Below, piece after piece: positions 43,239 to 51,243 of a stretch of DNA of 64,000 bases. Made by a program: the position numbers and the translations under genes. The notes under the pieces were generated by a model that saw only the letters and a list, made by a program, of their open reading frames with translations, was not told the DNA's origin and ran no database searches. This DNA is from DASRHY01 sp035650275 (GTDB lineage: Bacteria > Actinomycetota > Actinomycetes > Propionibacteriales > Kribbellaceae), in assembly GCA_035650275.1 (NCBI GenBank), contig DASRHY010000305.1, positions 1 to 64,000 on the forward strand, read 5' to 3'. How positions within the stretch are numbered: the first letter of the stretch is position 1; each line of letters starts with the position of its first letter.

Positions 43239-45011
43239 TCAACGACCAGCGTCGAGGTGGCGGTCCCGGCTCGTGATGATCTGGGACCGGCGAGCGGACA
43301 CCAGCAGGTCGGGCGTCCCCAGGTGCATGCCGCGGTACGGGTCGGTGTCGATCCCGGCGGCGCGCAGGAAGGTGCCGGCACGCTGGGAGCTGCCGGACTC
43401 GCCGAAGAACGCCATCAGCTCCTGGACGGTGAGACCTGACCCGTACGCTCCGACGGCGTTGTTCGCCTTGGCGATCACCCAGCACACCGCCGCCGCGGCG
43501 GAGCTCGCACGACCCTTCCGGCGGAAGATGTTCGGATCCCCCACCGTGACCCTGCTGAGGAACCGCCGGCAGGCGGTCCGGTACTCGGGGTCGAACAGCT
43601 TGTCGCAGCAGGCGTCGGTCAGGATGAGCACCTCCTCGACGCGGCTGCGGACGTCGCCGGGCACGCCGGCCCAGACGAACTCCTCGTCCGGCAGTGCGGA
43701 GCCGTCCAGGTTCATCAGCGCATGCCGGCCGCCGACCGCCTCGTCGAGCGACTCCAGCACGGTCTTCTCGTACCAAGCATCGTCCCAAGCATCGTCGTCA
43801 TCGTCCGCCAGGTCGGCGGCGGCCAGCTGAACGGCGGCGGCGATCGCCGCCGCACCCTGGGGGCGCGACGACCGGATCAGCCGCTGGTATTCGGGCTCCC
43901 ACTGGTCGACCGCGGCGAGGGTCTCGTCGGTGAGCGCCGTCCGGATGCCCTGCCGGTCGTGGCAGTAGCGGATGAACGAACGCAGCAGCTCGGGCGCCTT
44001 TGACAGGTACGCCGGGTCGGCGACGATCTTGCGCGGGATCCAGTCGGCCAGCAGTATCTCCACACCCACCGGGCTCCACCGCAACGGGTCGCCGGGGCCG
44101 TAGTCCGTGCCGAACCACAGGATGCTGTCGAGCAGGCCGCGACCGTCCGCGTCGTCGAAGCCGGCGCCGAACTCGGACGTGAAGTATTCCTGCGTCAACC
44201 GGGCCAGGTCCGCGTCGCTCCACTCCGGCCGCTCGTAGCCACGCCCGCCGGCCGGCAGCTGCCGCACGAGCCACTCGACCAGTGGCCGGCACGCCGGCCA
44301 GGTGTCTGACTCCAGCGGCGGGTACGTCCGGGCACCCCAGTCGATCCCGTCGGTGATCCTGGTCCGCGCGTCGGCGGGCGCGAGATCGCGGTACGTCGTG
44401 TCCGGGTCCGCGATCCGGTCCCGCGTCGTCGCCAGCACGGCCGTGATCGGCGCCTCGATGACGAACGCGTCCTTCGTGACACCGCCCAGGTTGTGATCGA
44501 TGTAGACGAGCGCGGTGGCCTCCGCGCCGCCCGGGAACCGCATCCCGAGCAGTATGTCGTCACCGTCGCCGAGCACATGCACCATCTCCACGATCGTGTG
44601 CACCTCGGTCTCCCGCAGCCTCGGCAGCCAGTCCGGCATCGGGTACCGCCGAGTGGCCAGCTCCTCGAGGATCCGGACCTCGGTCAGCTCGTCGTCGACC
44701 AGGGCCGCGAGCACGTGGAGAGCGGCCGTCGTCCGCCGGTTGTCGATCTCGAGGAACGACTCGACCAGCGTCTCGCGGTCGACCCGGGCCTCGGCCGGAC
44801 GGTCGAACGGGTTGTCGAGTCGCGGATCGGTCAGGCTGTACAGGGCGCCGACCATGCTGACCAGCGCGAGCGGATGCGGGTCACGCAGCGCCTCGTCGAT
44901 GGCGTCGAGCAGGTCGGGTTTTCCGGACGGTGGCACCGACCGCAGGTGACTGCGCTGCTCGGCCTTACGGCGCTGCCGCTTCCGGTTCTTGTCCGCGCGC
45001 TTCTTGCTCAC
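43239..45011 (-). CDS. Conserved protein with C-terminal DUF6398-like domain
   Basis: A 590-residue soluble protein. A very basic N-terminus (SKKRADKNRKRQRRKAEQR) suggests nucleic-acid or ribosome contact. A long helical middle follows, with an acidic run (ADLADDDDDAWDDAW) near residue 405. The C-terminal 100 residues (from LILTDACCDKLFDPEYR to the TFLRAAGID segment) match the DUF6398 pattern: a helical domain ending in a short HTH-like unit (LTVQELMAFFGESGSSQRAG). Function unknown. ATG 45011; P450 is coupled directly downstream. Confidence 0.8.
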   Translation of the reverse strand: MSKKRADKNRKRQRRKAEQRSHLRSVPPSGKPDLLDAIDEALRDPHPLALVSMVGALYSLTDPRLDNPFDRPAEARVDRETLVESFLEIDNRRTTAALHVLAALVDDELTEVRILEELATRRYPMPDWLPRLRETEVHTIVEMVHVLGDGDDILLGMRFPGGAEATALVYIDHNLGGVTKDAFVIEAPITAVLATTRDRIADPDTTYRDLAPADARTRITDGIDWGARTYPPLESDTWPACRPLVEWLVRQLPAGGRGYERPEWSDADLARLTQEYFTSEFGAGFDDADGRGLLDSILWFGTDYGPGDPLRWSPVGVEILLADWIPRKIVADPAYLSKAPELLRSFIRYCHDRQGIRTALTDETLAAVDQWEPEYQRLIRSSRPQGAAAIAAAVQLAAADLADDDDDAWDDAWYEKTVLESLDEAVGGRHALMNLDGSALPDEEFVWAGVPGDVRSRVEEVLILTDACCDKLFDPEYRTACRRFLSRVTVGDPNIFRRKGRASSAAAAVCWVIAKANNAVGAYGSGLTVQELMAFFGESGSSQRAGTFLRAAGIDTDPYRGMHLGTPDLLVSARRSQIITSRDRHLDAGR

Positions 45012-45066
45012 GCCACGACGCTAAGGCATCTGAGGTCCTGACAGTCCACGGTGTGCCGAGTATTCG

Positions 45067-45927
45067 TCACTTCGGCAGGTCGCGCGCGGGCTGTTCCTCG
45101 TCGGCGGTGAGCCGGCGGTCGAGCCAGCCCGGCCAGACCCGGCGGGCCGTCTCGATGCGGAGCCGCCCGCCGAGGTGCATCGCGCGGGCGACGCCGCGGT
45201 AGCCCGGCAGCAGACCGGCGGCGATCAGGATGTGCCCGGCCAACACCGGGGTGATGAGGTAGGTGGCCCAGCGGTGAACGCGTTGCAGCCAGACGAACCC
45301 TGGGCCACCTACCACCATGGTGAGTCCCACGCCGCTGGCGACCAGCGCAGCGAGCAGGACCACCAGCACGAGGTTGGCCACCCGCTGTCCGGGGTCGAAA
45401 TGACCACGGTGGTGGGAGAACCGGCCGGTGAACATCGCGGCGGGCCAGCGGACGAACCAGCGTAGGTCACCCTGGTCGACCCGCACGGTCTCCAGCACGA
45501 ATGTCCGCACTGCGCGAGCGCCGACGGTGACCGCGACGGCCACCAGACCGGTGAGCACCCAGCCGGCATACGTGTGCATCGTGGTGTCGGGAATGCCGGT
45601 GAGCCGGGCGACCGCGCTCGGCCGGCCCTCCTGCCCGGTCCGCAGCCACCAACCCGTGCCCAGTAGTGCCAACACCGTGACGTACGTGGCCGCGTGGTAC
45701 CAGCGGGTGCGCCGGCTGTATCGCTCGACCGTCCGCTGCCGCCGCGCAGGACGTGTCTCCTTATCCTGTCGCCTGCTGCGCGGCACTCGGCGGGCGCCTC
45801 GCGTCGTTGTCGTCGTCGCGCGATGCGCCGCATCGCTCTCCTCCTCCGCCTTGCGAGGCACTCCGCCGAGCACCTGCTCGCGACAGCGCAGGATAAGGAG
45901 ACGCGTCCTGGGCCTAGTGATCGTCAT
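45067..45927 (-). CDS. Cytochrome b561/formate-dehydrogenase-gamma-like membrane protein
   Basis: A 286-residue di-haem b-type cytochrome with four helices. Candidate haem ligands are His in RWYHAATYVTVLALL, HTYAGWVLTGL, RFSHHRGHFDPGQRVANL and RVHRWATYLITPVLAGHI, as in formate dehydrogenase gamma and related quinol-linked subunits. The ATG at 45927 lies five bases past the lipoprotein stop. Codons 7-60 are encoded entirely by the 162-bp palindrome at 45748-45909; without it the protein would read MTITRP-ARRQRTVERYSRR and be about 232 residues, the normal family size. A partner dehydrogenase is not seen. Confidence 0.85.
   Translation of the reverse strand: MTITRPRTRLLILRCREQVLGGVPRKAEEESDAAHRATTTTTRGARRVPRSRRQDKETRPARRQRTVERYSRRTRWYHAATYVTVLALLGTGWWLRTGQEGRPSAVARLTGIPDTTMHTYAGWVLTGLVAVAVTVGARAVRTFVLETVRVDQGDLRWFVRWPAAMFTGRFSHHRGHFDPGQRVANLVLVVLLAALVASGVGLTMVVGGPGFVWLQRVHRWATYLITPVLAGHILIAAGLLPGYRGVARAMHLGGRLRIETARRVWPGWLDRRLTADEEQPARDLPK
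45748..45909. mobile_element. 162-bp palindromic element inserted in frame in the cytochrome gene
   Basis: Terminal inverted repeats of 21 bp (AGGACGTGTCTCCTTATCCTG at 45748-45768 less one mismatch, complement at 45889-45909) are followed by further partly complementary inner segments (CTGCTGCGCGGCACTCGGCGG against the complement of 45871-45890, and GCCTCGC with GCGAGGC). The whole unit can fold into one long hairpin. Its length is exactly 54 codons, has no stop in the cytochrome frame and encodes a basic, low-complexity insert. No target duplication is obvious. Confidence 0.68.
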
Positions 45928-45931
45928 CGGC

Positions 45932-46429
45932 TCAGTACTCGTACGGGTCTTCGGGGTTCTCGGTCTGCGCCGGCTGGGTCTGCGCCGGTGCGCTTCCGCT
46001 ACCGATATTGACCTTGAGCTCAGCCTCCGCCCCGGCGGCCGAGTGGTTCGCGTTGCGCAGCGAGACATGGATCGTGTGCTCGCCGGACGGCAGCGGCATC
46101 GGCTTGCCGGACAGTGTGGCCGTCAGCCCGCCGCTGACCTCTGCCGTCTCCGACTCGACGACCAGATAGTCCTCCGCATTGTCGTCGAACCACAGGTGGA
46201 CGTGGTGCTCACCGGACTCGGTAGGTCCCAGCGGCACGCCCGCGTCGACCTTGACGGTGAACGGCAGGCTGACCGTGGCGTCGTTCGCCGGCTCGGCGAT
46301 CGACACCGTCATGCCGCCGCCCCCGCCCGCGGCCGCCTCCCCGTCGTTGCCGCAGGCAACAAGCGTCGCCGGCGCGAGTAGCAGTGTCGCGGCCACCGCG
46401 GTGCGGAACCGTGTGCTCCTGTTGAACAT
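45932..46429 (-). CDS. Lipoprotein with DUF4399-like beta domain
   Basis: A 165-residue lipoprotein. The signal peptide ends LVAC with lipobox Cys26. A Gly-rich linker leads to a beta-sandwich domain with SIAEPANDATVSLPF, GEHHVHLWFDD and PLPSGEHTIHVSLRNANH, the pattern of DUF4399 proteins, with conserved His pairs that might bind metal. A Gln/Pro/Glu-rich tail ends PEDPYEY. It is anchored outside the cell. It is first of a two-gene run with the b-type cytochrome and diverges from an ECF sigma gene 105 bases away, its likely regulator. Confidence 0.82.
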   Translation of the reverse strand: MFNRSTRFRTAVAATLLLAPATLVACGNDGEAAAGGGGGMTVSIAEPANDATVSLPFTVKVDAGVPLGPTESGEHHVHLWFDDNAEDYLVVESETAEVSGGLTATLSGKPMPLPSGEHTIHVSLRNANHSAAGAEAELKVNIGSGSAPAQTQPAQTENPEDPYEY

Positions 46430-46534
46430 TCGTGTCTCCCTGATGGTGGGTTCTGCCGGTTACTACCGGGCGGGGACACCGAACGGATCTCGGCATGATT
46501 GAGTGCTGCGCGGCTGTGATCCGTACTACCTGGT

Positions 46535-47083
46535 GTGGGAGAGAGCGACGAGACGCTGCTCGCCGGCATGGCGGACGGCGATCCGCAGGCTGCGACGGAC
46601 TTCGTACGACGCCACCGGCCAAGGGTGTTCGGTCTCGCGGCGGCGATCGTCGGCGGGCATGCGACTGCCGACGACGTGGCCCAGGAGGCGTTCGTCCGGG
46701 CGTGGCGGTACGCCGGCAGCTACGACCGGCGCCGCGGCAGTGTGCGGTCGTGGCTGCTCACCATCGCGCGCAACGTGGCGATCGACGTGGTTGGGCGGCG
46801 CCGGGACCAGCCGTACGAACCCGATGTCCTGGTGGCGATGCTGCCAGCCGCCGAGGCGTCCGACGACCGGCAGATCGAGCGGGTCGCCGACACGGACCAG
46901 ATCCGGACCGCGCTGCGGCGGCTGCCGCGGGAGCAGGCGACCGCCGTGGTGCTCGCGACGTTCTACGGCCTCAGCACCCGCGAGATCGCCGAGCACCAAC
47001 GGGTGCCACTGGGCACGGCCAAGACCAGGATCCGGCTCGGTCTCGCGCGGCTGCGCGACCACGTCGACGTGAGCGCCGCATGA
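46535..47083 (+). CDS. ECF RNA polymerase sigma factor
   Basis: A 182-residue ECF sigma factor. Region 2 includes VFGLAAAIVGGHATADDVAQEAFVRAW and SVRSWLLTIARNVAIDVV; region 4 includes ALRRLPREQATAVVLATFYGLSTREIAEH and PLGTAKTRIRLGLARLR. No anti-sigma factor gene follows; the frame ends just before convergent ogt. Start GTG 46535 is unsupported by a ribosome site and may be leaderless. It is divergent from the lipoprotein-cytochrome pair, a probable target set. Confidence 0.92.
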   Translation: MGESDETLLAGMADGDPQAATDFVRRHRPRVFGLAAAIVGGHATADDVAQEAFVRAWRYAGSYDRRRGSVRSWLLTIARNVAIDVVGRRRDQPYEPDVLVAMLPAAEASDDRQIERVADTDQIRTALRRLPREQATAVVLATFYGLSTREIAEHQRVPLGTAKTRIRLGLARLRDHVDVSAA

Positions 47084-47093
47084 CGAGCGCCGG

Positions 47094-47585
47094 TCAGATC
47101 AGGGTGCGGCCACTCACCCGGGCCTCGAAGGCGAGCAGGAACTGCTTGCGCTCCAGGCCGCCGCCGTATCCGGTCAGGCTGCCGGTCGAGCCGATCACCC
47201 GGTGGCAGGGCACGATGATGCTGACCGGGTTCTTACCGTTCGACAGCCCGACCGCCCGGGCGCTGCCGGGCTCCCCGATGCGTTGCGCGAGCTCGCCGTA
47301 CGACTCTGTCTCGCCGTACGGGATGTCCCGCAGCGCGGCCCAGACCTTGCGCTGGAACGGCGTGCCGTCCATCCGCAGCTCGAGGTCGAACTCGGTGCGG
47401 TCGCCGGCGAAGTACTCGGCCAGCTGCCGGGCCGGCTCGTCGAAGCCGTCATCGTCGCGCAGCCCGAACCTGTCCAGCGGCGGCCCGTGCCGGTACACCG
47501 CCATGTACAGACCGCAGAGCGTGCCGTCCTCCGCGACCAGCGTGAGCGGGCCGATCGGCGACTCGACGACGGTGTAGGTACGCAT
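47094..47585 (-). CDS. ogt: Methylated-DNA-protein-cysteine methyltransferase
   Basis: A 163-residue O6-alkylguanine-DNA alkyltransferase. The acceptor Cys127 lies in IVPCHRVIGSTGSLTGYGGG, preceded by the DNA-binding HTH (ESYGELAQRIGEPGSARAVGLSNGKNP). It repairs O6-methylguanine by suicidal transfer. ATG 47585 follows GAGGCAATCC. It lies 12 bases after the stop of the AlkA-type glycosylase, forming an alkylation-repair pair. The symbol follows the stand-alone domain layout; Ada-type regulation is carried by the neighbour. Confidence 0.93.
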   Translation of the reverse strand: MRTYTVVESPIGPLTLVAEDGTLCGLYMAVYRHGPPLDRFGLRDDDGFDEPARQLAEYFAGDRTEFDLELRMDGTPFQRKVWAALRDIPYGETESYGELAQRIGEPGSARAVGLSNGKNPVSIIVPCHRVIGSTGSLTGYGGGLERKQFLLAFEARVSGRTLI

Positions 47586-47596
47586 GGATTGCCTCC

Positions 47597-49066
47597 TCAG
47601 GCGGGGAGCCGGTTGATGGCGTGGTCGCCGGTGGCCCACAGGTACTGGACGGCGTACGAGCGCCACGGCCGCCAGGCGCGGGACCGCTCGATCAGGGCCC
47701 GGGGTGCGGCCGGAAGGTGCAGGTGCTCCGCCGCCATCCGGATCCCGAGGTCGGTGGGCAGGAACGCGTCCGGGTCGCCGAGCGACCGCATCGCGATGCT
47801 CTCCACCGTCCACGGACCGATTCCGGGCAGCGCGGCGAGCTGTTGCCTGGCGCGTTCCCAGTCACTGCCCGCACCGAGGTCGATCTCGTCACCGGCGAGT
47901 GCCGTGGCCAGGGTCAGGAACGTGGTCCGGCGCGACTGCGGAAACGCCAATGTGGCCGGGTCGATCCCGGCCAGCGCACCGGGCTCCGGGAACAGGTGGG
48001 TGAGGCCACCGGCCGGGTCGTCGACCGGCTCGCCGTGCGCGACCACCAGCCGGGCGGCATGGGTCCGCGCGGCGGCGGTGGACACCTGCTGCCCGAGTAC
48101 GGCACGGATCGCGAACTCGGCCCCGTCCACGGTGCGCGGTACCCGGCGGCCAGGGTCCTTGGCGACCAGCGGACGCAGCACCGGGTCGGTCCCCAGCAGG
48201 TCGTCGACCGCGACCGGGTCCGCGTCCAGGTCGAGCATCCGGCGGCACCGGCTGATCGCGATCGACAGGTCCCGCAGGTCGGTCAGCGTCAGCACGCAGG
48301 CCACGTGGTCCGGCATCGGCCGCAGGGTCGCGATCCCGTGCCCGTGCGGCAGCCGCAGCGTCCGCCGGAAGGCACCGTCGCGCCACTCCTCCACCCCCGG
48401 CACCCCGGTCGCGGCCAGGTGGCCGAACAGGTTGTCCGGGCAAAGCGGCGCGCGGAACGGTAGTCGCAGCGTCAGCGTGCCGCCACCGGCCGCCGGACGT
48501 CCGCGGGCGGCCCGGCTGCGCAGCTCGGTCGGGGTCAGCCCGAACACCGCGCGAACGGTCTCGTTGAAGCTCCGCACGCTGGTGAATCCCGCCGCGAAAG
48601 CCACCTCGCCCATCGGCAGCGCGCTGGTCTCGACCAGCAGCCGTGCGGTCTGCGCCCGCTGCGCCCGGGCGATCGCGAGCGGGCCCGCACCGAGCTCGGC
48701 GAGCAGCTGGCGCTGCACCTGGCGGACGCTGTAGCCGAGCCGCACGGCCAGGCCCGGCACCCCTTCGCGGTCCACCACGCCGTCGCCGATGAGCCGCATC
48801 GCCCGGGCCACCAGGTCGGCCCGGTGGTTCCACTCCGGCGAGCCCGGGCTGGCGTCCGGGCGGCACCGCTTGCAGGCGCGGAATCCGGCCTGCTGGGCCG
48901 CGGCCGCGGTCGGGTAGAAGCGCATGTTCTGCGGTTTCGGCGGCACCACCGGGCAGCTCGGCCGGCAGTAGATCCTGGTGGTCAGGACCGCGGTGAAGAA
49001 CCACCCGTCGAACCGGGCGTCCTTCGACACGACCGCCCGCAGGCAACGTTCGGTGTCGGTGTGCAC
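47597..49066 (-). CDS. Ada-AlkA fusion: methyl-phosphotriester sensor, AraC HTH and 3-methyladenine DNA glycosylase
   Basis: A 489-residue fusion. Residues 1-75 form the Ada zinc domain with Cys34, Cys38, Cys65 and Cys68 (RIYCRPSCP, CKRCRP); one Cys accepts methyl from DNA phosphotriesters. Residues about 80-180 form an AraC-type double HTH (PMGEVAFAAGFTSVRSFNETVRAVFG). Residues about 195-489 are an AlkA glycosylase with AIRAVLGQQVS, the HhH LPGIGPWTVESIAM and the catalytic Asp in FLPTDLG. It both senses and repairs alkylation and should activate its own operon with ogt. GTG 49066 starts at VHTDTERCLRAV, the family's normal N-terminus. Confidence 0.93.
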   Translation of the reverse strand: MHTDTERCLRAVVSKDARFDGWFFTAVLTTRIYCRPSCPVVPPKPQNMRFYPTAAAAQQAGFRACKRCRPDASPGSPEWNHRADLVARAMRLIGDGVVDREGVPGLAVRLGYSVRQVQRQLLAELGAGPLAIARAQRAQTARLLVETSALPMGEVAFAAGFTSVRSFNETVRAVFGLTPTELRSRAARGRPAAGGGTLTLRLPFRAPLCPDNLFGHLAATGVPGVEEWRDGAFRRTLRLPHGHGIATLRPMPDHVACVLTLTDLRDLSIAISRCRRMLDLDADPVAVDDLLGTDPVLRPLVAKDPGRRVPRTVDGAEFAIRAVLGQQVSTAAARTHAARLVVAHGEPVDDPAGGLTHLFPEPGALAGIDPATLAFPQSRRTTFLTLATALAGDEIDLGAGSDWERARQQLAALPGIGPWTVESIAMRSLGDPDAFLPTDLGIRMAAEHLHLPAAPRALIERSRAWRPWRSYAVQYLWATGDHAINRLPA

Positions 49067-49188
49067 GAAGCCAGCATGGCGACCGGCACGGACAGAACCT
49101 AGCCGGAATGCGACACGTAGCGGCTCAGTCGACGTTGGCGTCGCAAACCTGCCAGACGGTTGTCGGTGACCCGTGCTGGACTCGGACC

Positions 49189-49986
49189 ATGACCACCGAC
49201 TTCCGCGCCCTGCACGTGCCGGGCGACCCACTGCTGCTCGCCAACGCCTGGGACGTCGCCAGTGCTCGCATTGTCGCCGCGGCGGGCGCCCGCGCGATCG
49301 CGACCACGAGTGCCGGCGCCGCCTGGAGCCTGGGCTACCCGGACGGCGACGCGATCGACCGGGACACCGCACTCGACCTGGTACGACGCGTGACGGCCGC
49401 GGTCGACGTACCGGTGACCGCCGACATCGAGGGCGGGTACTCGCCGAAGCCCACCGACCTGGTCGAGACCGCCGCCGCGGTCGTGGACGCGGGTGCGGTC
49501 GGGGTGAACTTCGAGGACTGCGTGTACGACGAGCCCGCCGCGCTGCTGCCGGTCGAGCAGCAGGCCGAGCGGATCGCCGCACTGCGCACGGGCGGCGGTG
49601 ACCTGTTCATCAACGCCCGGACCGATGTGTACCTGCGCGGCGTCGGCGACCCGGCCGCCCGCCTGGACGAGACCCTCCGCCGCGCCGCGGCGTACCTCGC
49701 GGCAGGCGCCGACGGTGTCTTCGTTCCCGGTGTCACCGACCTCGAGACCGTGCGCGACCTGACCGCGAGCATCGACGCCCCGGTCAACATCCTCGCCGGC
49801 CCGGGTGCTCCGCCCGTGTCCGCGCTCGCCGACGCCGGCGTCGCGCGGATAAGCCTCGGCTCCTCCATCGCCGCCGCTGCCTATGCCGTGGCCGACCGCG
49901 CCGCCCACGAACTGTTCGGCCCCGGCACCTACGACGCTCTCGCCGACGGCCTCGACTACCCCACGCTCAACACCCTGCTGTCCTGA
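49189..49986 (+). CDS. Isocitrate lyase/PEP mutase superfamily protein
   Basis: A 265-residue TIM-barrel enzyme of the ICL/PEPM superfamily. VTADIEGGY (Asp and Glu for Mg2+), GVNFEDCVYDE and FINARTDVYLRG are the family's metal and oxyanion elements. It lacks the KKCGH-type catalytic loop of true isocitrate lyase, so a PEP mutase, oxaloacetate decarboxylase or lyase of another 2-oxo acid is more likely. ATG 49189 follows CTCGGACC with no clear ribosome site. Divergent from the Ada-AlkA gene. Confidence 0.9.
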   Translation: MTTDFRALHVPGDPLLLANAWDVASARIVAAAGARAIATTSAGAAWSLGYPDGDAIDRDTALDLVRRVTAAVDVPVTADIEGGYSPKPTDLVETAAAVVDAGAVGVNFEDCVYDEPAALLPVEQQAERIAALRTGGGDLFINARTDVYLRGVGDPAARLDETLRRAAAYLAAGADGVFVPGVTDLETVRDLTASIDAPVNILAGPGAPPVSALADAGVARISLGSSIAAAAYAVADRAAHELFGPGTYDALADGLDYPTLNTLLS

Positions 49987-50030
49987 CCTTTTGCCGTTCA
50001 TTCGGCGGCGACACGTGGTTCGAGAGGGTG

Positions 50031-50579
50031 TCAGCCGGGGGTCGGCACATAGGTCAGGCCGAGGATGCCGTTCTCGAGCCGCTTGACGTCGATCAGGTCG
50101 AAGTCAGTGGTGTCGATCCCCTCGTACAGCCGTGCGCCGCTGCCGGCGATCACCGGGAACAACCAGAACAGGTACTCGTCGACCAGCCGGTTCTCGAGCA
50201 GCGTCCGGCTGAACGAGCCGCCGGTGCCGATCTTGAGGATGTCGCCGCCCGGCTGGTCCTTCAGCGTGCGCACCGCGTCGACGACGTCGTCGCCGAGCAG
50301 GGTCGCGTTCCACTTCACGTCGGTCAGGGTGCGCGATGCCACGTACTTGGGGATCGTGTTCATCCGGACCGCGTAGTCACCGAACGCCTCCTCCAGGTTC
50401 GGCCACACCTCGCAGTGGTCCTCGTAGCTGAGCCGCCCGTAGAGCAGCACGTCGACGGAGAAGAGCAGGTCCCTGGAGAGCTGCTCGAACTCGCCCGGCC
50501 ACCTGGTGGGGAGCCAGTCCTGCGGCGTGCTGATCTGGCCGTCCAGCGTGACTACCGCCTGCTCGATGATCTTCCGCAT
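50031..50579 (-). CDS. RibD C-terminal/dihydrofolate reductase-like protein
   Basis: A 182-residue DHFR-fold protein of the RibD_C group. LDGQISTP at the N-terminus, LLYGRLSYEDH, DILKIGTGGSFSRTLLENRLVDEY and FPVIAGSGARLYEG form the NADPH site. These stand-alone proteins are reductases of unknown substrate. ATG 50579 follows AAAGGAGCAGTGACG, a strong site. The gene converges with the lyase-family gene and stands alone. Confidence 0.88.
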   Translation of the reverse strand: MRKIIEQAVVTLDGQISTPQDWLPTRWPGEFEQLSRDLLFSVDVLLYGRLSYEDHCEVWPNLEEAFGDYAVRMNTIPKYVASRTLTDVKWNATLLGDDVVDAVRTLKDQPGGDILKIGTGGSFSRTLLENRLVDEYLFWLFPVIAGSGARLYEGIDTTDFDLIDVKRLENGILGLTYVPTPG

Positions 50580-50650
50580 CGTCACTGCTCCTTTGCCGTC
50601 AGATCCACGCCTGGAGAATGTAGACACATCGGACCGGCGGAAGTCATCGA

Positions 50651-51088
50651 TCAGGCGAGACGGGTCATCGGGACGTGCGGGATGCCGTCCTCGACGAAGC
50701 GAGGGCCGGAGCGGGTGAAGCCGAAGCGTTCGTACCAGGACTCGAGGTGCTCCTGGGCGTCGAGCGTGACTGGCTGGCCGGTGCACAGGCCGAGCGCGTG
50801 CCGCATCAGGTCGGACGCGACCCCGGACGAGCGCGCGGATGCCGCGGTGGCGACCCGGCCAATCCGGCGGGTGCCGTCCGGCTCGGTGAGGATCCGCAGC
50901 GTCCCGACGACGGTGTCATCGTCGGCGGCCCAGACCCAGACGGCGTCCGGTTCCAGGTCGCGGCCGTCCAGCTCGGGATACGGGCAGTCCTGCTCGACGA
51001 CGAACACGTCGACGCGCAGCCGCAGCATCGCGTACGCCGTCGGCAGGTCGAGGTCGGCCGGAACAGCGGAGAGTAGCCGGATCGCCAT
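50651..51088 (-). CDS. ElaA-like GNAT acetyltransferase
   Basis: A 145-residue GNAT protein of the ElaA type. AYAMLRLRVDVFVVEQDCPYPELDGRDL is the ElaA opening, followed by GTLRILTEPDGTRRIGRVATAASARSSGVASDLM, the acetyl-CoA motif, and ESWYERFGFTRSGPRFVEDGIPHVPM. The substrate is not known. ATG 51088 gives MAIRLLSAVPAD; the few upstream codons lack family similarity. It is transcribed away from the LacI regulator and could share its promoter region. Confidence 0.88.
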   Translation of the reverse strand: MAIRLLSAVPADLDLPTAYAMLRLRVDVFVVEQDCPYPELDGRDLEPDAVWVWAADDDTVVGTLRILTEPDGTRRIGRVATAASARSSGVASDLMRHALGLCTGQPVTLDAQEHLESWYERFGFTRSGPRFVEDGIPHVPMTRLA

Positions 51089-51193
51089 GCCGGGAATGAT
51101 GCCGGATACGCCGCGCGACCCTCCCACCGGAATCTTGCGTCAAGAACGACGAACGGTTGACAGCGGTCCGGAGGCGGACAAGACTGCCGATGA

Positions 51194-51207
51194 TTTTAAC
51201 GTTCTAA
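51194..51207. promoter_or_regulatory. Putative LacI-family operator
   Basis: TTTTAACGTTCTAA is an imperfect palindrome about the CG step (half-sites TTTTAAC and GTTCTAA), the AACGTT-centred type bound by LacI regulators. It lies 37 bases before the LacI start, pointing to autoregulation of the regulator-glycosidase operon. Confidence 0.6.
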
Positions 51208-51243
51208 CCGCTGTCTCCCGCCTCGCGGCCGAGGAGGACCCGC

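Noticed and set aside
49067..49188. Ada-box operator upstream of the Ada-AlkA gene
   Set aside because: No AAAnnAAAGCGCA-like element was found in this gap; regulation is left open.
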